Shown here: piece by piece, positions 32,101-37,123 of the stretch
Layout: each line of letters begins with the position of its first letter
How positions within the stretch are numbered: the first letter of the stretch is position 1
NCBI GenBank assembly: GCA_022825665.1
Contig: JAJDWI010000029.1
Location: 1 to 37,123 of the forward strand
Source of the DNA: Candidatus Poribacteria bacterium
GTDB lineage: Bacteria > Poribacteria > WGA-4E > WGA-3G
Direction: 5' to 3'
Length of the DNA: 37,123 nucleotides
Program-made: the position numbers and the translations under genes
Notes under the pieces: generated by a model
What the model was told of the DNA's origin: nothing
The model's database searches: none
Seen by the model: the letters and a program-made list of their open reading frames with translations, nothing else

Positions 32101-32871
32101 TCAAGTTGTGTCAAATACGTGTTGCATTTCAACCTTCAACTCTGCATATATTGATCTCTTCAATGCAATAAGGTCTCTTTCTATTATATCCCTTGGTCGG
32201 GAAATAGGAACGTAAATTTCTGCTTTTATTGTTGCTGGTCTGGCAGTTAGTATATATATTTTATCAGCGAGTAATAGTGCTTCTTCTATGTCGTGTGTAA
32301 TGAGAAGTATTGTCTGTTTGCTTTTCTGCCAAATATCTAATAGAATCGTTTGCATCACTGTTCTTGTCATTGCATCTAATGCCCCGAATGGTTCATCTAA
32401 TAGGAGTATATCCTTCCTAAAAAGGAGCGTACGGATCAATGCAACACGTTGACGCATTCCTCCTGAAAGCTGATTCGGATAACTACTTGCAAACCCTTGT
32501 AGACCAAGTTGTTCTAACAATTTATTTGCTTCTGAAACAGCCCCAGAAAGTGGTTCCTTCTGAATTTCAGGTCCAATAAGGACATTCCTAAGTACTGTTC
32601 TCCATTCCAGCAGTAGGTCTTTCTGCTGCATATAACCAAACATTCCAGTATTTCCACTTATGTGTTTTCCATTGAGATAGATTTCTCCGATTTGTGGCGT
32701 TAGTAGACCAGAAATAATGTTGAACAATGTACTTTTTCCACACCCAGATGGTCCGAGTAATGCAACCAACTGACCTGTTTCAACAGTGAAGTTAATCTCA
32801 TTTAGCACAGGTAGTTGTTTCTTTTTTTGTTTAAAGTTATAAGAAAGATTAAATACTTCCAATGTTACCAT
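32101..32871 (-). CDS. ABC transporter ATP-binding protein (nitrate/sulfonate type)
   Basis: A 256-residue ATPase subunit: Walker A GPSGCGKST (about 43-51), Q-loop in 'MQQKDLLLEW', signature LSGGMRQR, Walker B DILLLDEPFGALD, H-loop ITHD. The pattern is that of SsuB/TauB/ThiZ-type importers of nitrate, alkanesulfonate or pyrimidine precursors. No permease or binding protein is next to it; its neighbours are an FGE-like lipoprotein downstream and a DUF58 gene upstream. It may serve a distant permease or be an orphan. The ATG at 32871 is preferred over the TTG at 32886; SD is weak. Confidence 0.88.
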   Translation of the reverse strand: MVTLEVFNLSYNFKQKKKQLPVLNEINFTVETGQLVALLGPSGCGKSTLFNIISGLLTPQIGEIYLNGKHISGNTGMFGYMQQKDLLLEWRTVLRNVLIGPEIQKEPLSGAVSEANKLLEQLGLQGFASSYPNQLSGGMRQRVALIRTLLFRKDILLLDEPFGALDAMTRTVMQTILLDIWQKSKQTILLITHDIEEALLLADKIYILTARPATIKAEIYVPISRPRDIIERDLIALKRSIYAELKVEMQHVFDTT

Positions 32872-32962
32872 ATATTTATATATCAAATAAAAGGATTGGA
32901 TTAATTTCAGATTGAGATATTGTTATATTGACCTGTTCAATTCAAAATGACTATGGTAGAAA

Positions 32963-33838
32963 TTAGTTCCGTGTTGCACGTTGACGAAAAAAACGCATAA
33001 GTGGTATGACATAAGACTCATCAGTATGAATTTCTATGGAATCAACTTTGCTTGAGCGAAATGCTTGCTGACGTTCTGCAGCTTTCTGTCGATTACTTTC
33101 GGTATATAATTGTTGTGCTTGTATTGAACGCGTGTCTACTGTGATCCGTTCACCAGTCTCTGCATCCTCTAACTCAATCATACCTACATTAGGTATATCA
33201 TATTCTCTACGATCTCTTAAGGATATTGCTATCAATGAATGTCTTTTACTTGTAATTTGAAGCTGCTTTTGATAATCTGCATCCATAAAATCTGACAATA
33301 GAAATAGCACACTGTGTGGTTTAAGGATTTGGTCTGCAAAAGATAATGCTTCGGATATATTTGTCCCCGATTTACTTGGTTTAAAACGTAAAATATCGCG
33401 AACAACACGCAAGACATGTCGTCTTCCCTTACGGGGTGCAACATAGTGTTCTACTGAATCCGTGAAGCAAATAAGTCCTACTTTATCATTATTCTTGATG
33501 GCAGAAAAAGCTAACAAGGCAGCAATCTCTGCTGAAATATTTGCTTTCGTATCCTGTTTACTACCGAAGGATGTAGAAGCACTCAGATCAATCAAAAGCA
33601 TCATGACGAGTTCTCTTTCTTCAACATACTTTTTTACATAAGCTTGTCCCATCCTTGCTGTGACATTCCAATCGATCCATCGTATTTCGTCTCCAGGTTG
33701 ATATTCTCTTACTTCATCAAATGTAATTCCTTGTCCCTTGAATACACTTTCATATTCACCTGCAAAGATTGTATTTACTAATCGGTTAGAAAATATATCA
33801 ATCTGTCGAATCTTTTTCAGAAGCTCTTTTTCATCCAT
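32963..33838 (-). CDS. DUF58 domain protein (MoxR-associated type)
   Basis: A 291-residue protein with the DUF58 signature 'GITFDEVREYQPGDEIRWIDWNVTARMGQAYVKKYVEE' (about 37-74) and a von-Willebrand-A-like domain with the metal-site motif DLSAST (84-89) and later LLSDFMDAD. DUF58 proteins normally lie next to a MoxR-type AAA ATPase and BatA-like proteins and are linked to envelope or oxidative-stress functions. Here no MoxR gene is seen in the window. The next minus-strand gene is the ABC ATPase, 91 bases away, so the pairing is incidental or remote. Divergent from the HAD gene with 106 bases between. Confidence 0.88.
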   Translation of the reverse strand: MDEKELLKKIRQIDIFSNRLVNTIFAGEYESVFKGQGITFDEVREYQPGDEIRWIDWNVTARMGQAYVKKYVEERELVMMLLIDLSASTSFGSKQDTKANISAEIAALLAFSAIKNNDKVGLICFTDSVEHYVAPRKGRRHVLRVVRDILRFKPSKSGTNISEALSFADQILKPHSVLFLLSDFMDADYQKQLQITSKRHSLIAISLRDRREYDIPNVGMIELEDAETGERITVDTRSIQAQQLYTESNRQKAAERQQAFRSSKVDSIEIHTDESYVIPLMRFFRQRATRN

Positions 33839-33944
33839 CAGATTTTTCTATATGAGTAGATTAATATTGCTAAATTGTTGAGATGTCAGTATATTATCAG
33901 AAACCCATTGAAAAATCAACATCTATATCAAAACAAGGGAACTA

Positions 33945-34781
33945 ATGCAGACACAATTATTAGAAGGAACTACGATTGAAATACATAACACAATTCAAAC
34001 TGGCAACATAAAACATGTAGTCTTCGATTTTGATGGTACTATTTCTCTGATAAGAGATGGATGGCAAAATGTCATGGTACCAATGATGGTTGAGTTTCTT
34101 CAATCGGAAACGGAAACTACTGAAACTCACGAAGAATTAGAGGCAATCGTCGTAGAATTTGTAGACAGACTAACAGGTAAACAGACAATATATCAGATGA
34201 TTCAGTTAAGTGAGGAAATTGAAAAACGTGGAGGGAAACCGAAGGAACCACTTGAGTATAAAGATGCATATAACCAAAGACTACTGCCTATTGTTGACCA
34301 AAGGATTTCTGACCTTGCAGATGGAAATATATCAGCAGAATCACTACGTGTTCCGATGTCACTTGAATTTTTGCAGAGTCTTCATGAGTTGGGGATAAAA
34401 TGCTACCTGGCAAGCGGTACAGATGTTGAATTCGTTAAAAATGAGGCGAAACTTCTCGGTGTAGCTGGATACTTCAATGGTGGTATTTATGGAGCACTGC
34501 GAGAATATAAGAAGTTCTCTAAAGCAATGGTTATTCAGAAGATTCTCACTGATTTTGGACTAAGTGGCAGTGAGCTTCTTATTGTTGGAGATGGATATGT
34601 AGAGATTGAAAACGCAAAAGCAGTGGGTGCTATTGCTATCGGTGTTGCATCTGTTGAAGATAATGTCTACAATATGAATGCTGATAAACGCGAACGACTG
34701 ATTCGTGTAGGTGCGGACATTATCGTTTCAGATTTCAGAGAAGGTAGTCAACTTCTCAAATATTTATTCAAAGAAATGTGA
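33945..34781 (+). CDS. HAD-superfamily hydrolase (phosphatase)
   Basis: A 278-residue Asp-nucleophile phosphatase. Motif I DFDGT (D28, D30), motif II in 'CYLASGTD' (Ser/Thr), lysine in the 'REYKKFSKAMVIQKIL' region, motif IV VGDG. A helical cap of about 100 residues lies between motifs I and II. Such enzymes remove phosphate from sugar phosphates, phosphoglycolate or nucleotides; the substrate here is unknown. GGGAA lies before the ATG. It is 57 bases upstream of the rhamnonate-dehydratase-like gene on the same strand, suggesting a role in acid-sugar use. Confidence 0.88.
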   Translation: MQTQLLEGTTIEIHNTIQTGNIKHVVFDFDGTISLIRDGWQNVMVPMMVEFLQSETETTETHEELEAIVVEFVDRLTGKQTIYQMIQLSEEIEKRGGKPKEPLEYKDAYNQRLLPIVDQRISDLADGNISAESLRVPMSLEFLQSLHELGIKCYLASGTDVEFVKNEAKLLGVAGYFNGGIYGALREYKKFSKAMVIQKILTDFGLSGSELLIVGDGYVEIENAKAVGAIAIGVASVEDNVYNMNADKRERLIRVGADIIVSDFREGSQLLKYLFKEM

Positions 34782-34838
34782 TTTTAGTAAGTTTGATATA
34801 TTGTAGGTTGAAAAGAGAATTTAATCTGAGGATGTAAT

Positions 34839-35999
34839 ATGAAGATTAAAGATGTTCGCGCTGTAGAAATCACATTAAATCCAAAACCGACAACCCTACC
34901 ACGGACACAAAGTAAAGCCAGAACGTATCGTCTAAACCGACCCATAGATCGTTATCGTACATCCGATGACAAGCACATTTCTGGTGCAAATTGGAGTAGA
35001 CCTGCTTGTATCGTTACTGCTGAAGATGGCACTTGGGGCTTTGGAATCTCATTGTACGGTGGACCCGTAAGTCGTATTATATCAGACCACTTTGCCCCTC
35101 AACTTGTTGGTGAGAACTGCATGGCTATAGAAAAGTTATGGGACATGATGGTACGATCTTCCGCTGCATTTGGAGCAACTGGATTAACGAGTTATGCTAT
35201 CAGCGCAGTCGATTGTGCCTTATGGGATCTAAAAGGAAAGATACTGAATCGACCAGTATATGAACTACTTGGTGGACCTCAGAAGGAGAAGATATTCTGT
35301 TATGCATCTGGTTTTGACCAAGAATGGTATATGGAATTGGGATTTAAAGCAACTAAACTATTCACACCCTACGGTCCTGAAGATGGCATAGAAGGATTAA
35401 TAAAACTCGAAGAATTAGTGGCTAATACACGTGAAGTAATTGGTGACAATGTTGAGTTAATGTTGGATGCATGGACTAACTTTGATGTAGAATACACCGT
35501 ACGTGTCTGTGAAGTCATGAAACCTTACAAGTTGAAGTGGATGGAAGATTATATCTCTGCTGATGATTTAGAGGGTTATAAATCTGTGAGGCAACGTTTA
35601 CCTTGGCAAACACTTGCAACTGGAGAACATTGGTATCTACCCACTGTCTTTGCGGCAGCTGCAGGACAAAGATTGGTAGATATTTTCCAACCCGACGTAT
35701 TATGGTGTGGTGGTATTACTGCAGCGATCAAAATCTGTCACATAGCTGAGGCGAATGGTATCTCAGTAATTACCCACGCTGGCATGAATTATCCTTATGG
35801 ACAACATCTGGCTTATGCCATGCCAGCAATCACTTGGGGTGAACGTTCCGAGGGTGTTTCAGCTCCTGGTGTTCCTCTTGAGGAAATGGTAAAATTACCC
35901 GGAACAGCAGTCATTAAAGATGGATATCTCGTGCCATCAGATGCTCCTGGTTTCGGACTTGAAATCAATGAAGAATGGATAGAAAGTGTGATGGCCTGA
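34839..35999 (+). CDS. Mandelate-racemase/enolase-superfamily acid-sugar dehydratase
   Basis: A 386-residue enolase-superfamily enzyme: N-terminal capping domain, then an (alpha/beta) barrel with K173 (KATK), metal ligands D210 (MLDAW), E236 (WMEDY) and E263 (TGEHWY), and H313/H323 in the HAGMNYPYGQH segment. The TGEHWY and HAGMNYPYGQH blocks resemble L-rhamnonate dehydratase, which makes a 2-keto-3-deoxy acid. The gene ends ...WIESVMA with a TGA that lies on the terminal bases of the right end of the tnpB element, so the stop may be supplied by the insertion and the native C-terminus may be slightly altered. Probably cotranscribed with the HAD gene. Confidence 0.87.
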   Translation: MKIKDVRAVEITLNPKPTTLPRTQSKARTYRLNRPIDRYRTSDDKHISGANWSRPACIVTAEDGTWGFGISLYGGPVSRIISDHFAPQLVGENCMAIEKLWDMMVRSSAAFGATGLTSYAISAVDCALWDLKGKILNRPVYELLGGPQKEKIFCYASGFDQEWYMELGFKATKLFTPYGPEDGIEGLIKLEELVANTREVIGDNVELMLDAWTNFDVEYTVRVCEVMKPYKLKWMEDYISADDLEGYKSVRQRLPWQTLATGEHWYLPTVFAAAAGQRLVDIFQPDVLWCGGITAAIKICHIAEANGISVITHAGMNYPYGQHLAYAMPAITWGERSEGVSAPGVPLEEMVKLPGTAVIKDGYLVPSDAPGFGLEINEEWIESVMA

Positions 36000-36154
36000 C
36001 ATACTCCCCCAGCTAAAGCATGGGGGTTCTTTTGTTCTTACATTAGAGTTTTATCTCTAAATGACATTTCCTGCTTCGTCTAACACTGCTACAAAGTGTA
36101 GGCTAACATGTTATCCACAGGCGTTTATGCTCTCGGCATGCCCTGCCGCGAGGT
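35997..36154 (-). ncRNA. Predicted omega-RNA / right-end RNA of the tnpB element
   Basis: In IS200/IS605 elements the 3' part of tnpB and the right end are transcribed as the omega (reRNA) guide RNA for the TnpB nuclease. This stretch begins at the last tnpB codons and ends at the right-end hairpin. It is conserved, with only scattered changes, in the tnpB-less copy at 25388-25544, including the non-coding part after the tnpB stop, which fits a functional RNA. The guide would be the bases just outside the end (about 35978-35996, minus strand), inside the enolase-family gene. No direct evidence of expression. Confidence 0.55.
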
Positions 36155-37123
36155 TTCTAAGGTTTATTGCAGCGTTGACATCTCTATCTATTGAAACATC
36201 ACATTGACTACAATGATATGTTCTTTCTGAAAGTGTTAGATCACTTTTCTTATACCCACAACTACTACAAGTTTTACTACTCGCATAGAATTGGTCTGCT
36301 TCAATGAAAGGTATTCCCAAAGTCTCTGCTTTTGTTTTGAGTTTTGACAGAAACCCGCCTAACGCACTATCTGATAATGCTTTGGCTAACTTCCTATTCT
36401 TTAGCATGTTTGTTATCTTCAGAGTTTCCACTGCAATCATGCCTGCTTGTTTGATTATAGCTGTGGTGGCTTTATGGTGCGCATCGCTACGGATACACGC
36501 GATTTTATAGTGAACACGGGCGACTTTATGTTTCTGCTTGAACCAGTTTTTAGACTTCAACACCTTTCTATTCAAGGCACGCTGCGCCCGTTTCAATTTA
36601 CGCTCATAGTGTTTCAAGGGTCTCGGATTATCGTATTTTATGCCATTATCCAAGGTTGCCAACGCGTTTATACCAACATCAATACCAACAACAGGTGAGG
36701 TTGATTGTTTGTCAACCTGCTCAGGTGCGCCGATGTCAATAATGAGAGATACAAACCATCTATGAGCTGTTCTGGATATTGTCACTTCCACGATTTCACC
36801 TTCAAAACGTAACGATTCAAACAGGTTTACCCACCCTATTTTGGGCAACTTGATCTTCTTTCCTTTCACCTCTACAGTTTGATTATTTGTTGTGAAACTT
36901 TGTTTTGAACCACGATGCTTATACTTCGGAAAATGAGATCGTTTAGATACCCAATGAGATATAGATGATGCAAGATTACCAAATATGCTTTTATTAGCTA
37001 CAACTTGATCCTGAGATTTCGTCCAAGCATATTCTTTCTTTGCAACGTTGAAACGCTTGTTAAGTTCAGATGCTGAAAGAAAGTTGTCTTTAGCTAACTC
37101 TGACTTAAAATCGGCAAGGGCGT
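36111..37123 (-). CDS. tnpB: TnpB-type RNA-guided nuclease, 5' end off-window
   Basis: The minus-strand frame is open from the window edge to the stop at 36111, giving at least 337 residues; a GTG at 36869 is internal, not a start. The 5' part reads like a TnpB N-terminus ('ALADFKSELAKDNFL', 'FPKYKHRGSKQSFTTNNQ', then KLPKIGWV). The RuvC catalytic acids are present (from the internal GTG: D64 in GIDVG, E148 in IAVETL, D230 in DRDVNAA), as are the zinc finger CxxC pairs C201/C204 and C220/C223. It is therefore probably an active-type nuclease. Its transcript would carry the right-end RNA. Confidence 0.9.
   Translation of the reverse strand, partial: ALADFKSELAKDNFLSASELNKRFNVAKKEYAWTKSQDQVVANKSIFGNLASSISHWVSKRSHFPKYKHRGSKQSFTTNNQTVEVKGKKIKLPKIGWVNLFESLRFEGEIVEVTISRTAHRWFVSLIIDIGAPEQVDKQSTSPVVGIDVGINALATLDNGIKYDNPRPLKHYERKLKRAQRALNRKVLKSKNWFKQKHKVARVHYKIACIRSDAHHKATTAIIKQAGMIAVETLKITNMLKNRKLAKALSDSALGGFLSKLKTKAETLGIPFIEADQFYASSKTCSSCGYKKSDLTLSERTYHCSQCDVSIDRDVNAAINLRNLAAGHAESINACG

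Larger units (their letters stand above)
35996..37123 (-). mobile_element. IS200/IS605-type element, right end and partial tnpB
   Basis: The right end is at about 35996-36030, with a subterminal hairpin (CCCCC-AGCTAAAGCAT-GGGGG, 36006-36026) followed by the 3' part of tnpB in minus orientation. The left end and any tnpA lie beyond the window. The shared boundary CTGACATACTCCC is also found in the second copy at 25388, which fixes the outer limit of this end. No target duplication is expected for this family. Confidence 0.8.

Noticed and set aside
32042-32104. Start of the FGE-like gene at the TTG at 32104
   Set aside because: It would overlap the ABC gene's end and push the signal peptide inside the protein; the TTG at 32041 has an SD and gives a proper lipoprotein signal.
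36111-36869. A 252-residue TnpB starting at the GTG at 36869
   Set aside because: The frame is open upstream with TnpB-like sequence to the window edge, so this GTG is internal.
1-37123. tRNA, rRNA, classical CRISPR array, prophage genes
   Set aside because: No cloverleaf, rRNA core sequence, spacer array or phage structural protein was recognised by eye; a small RNA gene could still be missed without a covariance search.

Overview
The window is a bacterial chromosomal segment. It is AT-rich, densely coded and switches strand often, with short leaders, Shine-Dalgarno (SD) sequences of the AGGAG type and several TTG starts. It holds no rRNA, tRNA, CRISPR array or phage structural genes. The gene set includes Gfo/Idh/MocA oxidoreductases, a TIM-barrel sugar isomerase, a phytanoyl-CoA-dioxygenase-like protein fused to HEAT repeats, tandem secreted LamG-like proteins, an FGE-like lipoprotein, a DUF6785-type membrane protein, a rhamnonate-dehydratase-like enolase-superfamily enzyme and a DUF5069 protein. 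This mix is typical of Candidatus Poribacteria and of some Planctomycetes/Verrucomicrobia-like heterotrophs. The assignment is inference from gene content only.

Left part (1-6100): the start of an off-window minus-strand gene, a class I aminotransferase, two small hypothetical proteins, an SDR, then a minus-strand cluster read from a near-consensus promoter at 6016-6044. That cluster is an 81-aa conserved protein, a 192-aa protein ending in Gly-Gly, an E1-like ThiF/MoeB enzyme one base later, and two tiny single-pass membrane proteins of 51 and 39 aa found here by reading the gap. It is the best candidate in the window for a little-described system.

Middle (6100-25300): a Gfo/Idh/MocA plus sugar-isomerase pair; a GT-C-like membrane glycosyltransferase; a three-fold DUF5069 protein; a small overlapping gene pair; a beta-helix protein; a possible ADP-ribosyltransferase-fold protein; a BNR/Asp-box propeller; a VOC protein; a DUF433 antitoxin-like gene without its usual toxin; a lipoprotein; an MFS transporter; an AlkB-like dioxygenase; a membrane TPR protein; a composite HigA-like/TPR/PD-(D/E)XK protein; a second VOC / Gfo-Idh-MocA divergent pair; a 271-bp palindrome-rich MITE-like element; a protein with nine exact 18-residue coiled-coil repeats; and the PhyH-HEAT fusion.

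Right part (25300-37123): a tnpB-less IS200/IS605-type derivative that keeps an omega-RNA-like end; the DUF6785-like membrane protein; two tandem LamG-like secreted proteins; a 3-hydroxyisobutyrate-dehydrogenase-like enzyme; an FGE-like lipoprotein and an ABC ATPase; a DUF58 protein; a HAD phosphatase; the rhamnonate-dehydratase-like enzyme; and, abutting its stop codon, the right end of an IS200/IS605-type element with a tnpB gene whose reading frame stays open to the window edge. The sugar/acid-sugar enzymes, transporters and secreted domains suggest a carbohydrate-degrading lifestyle. The mobile-element remnants and dispersed intergenic repeats show a repeat-rich genome.
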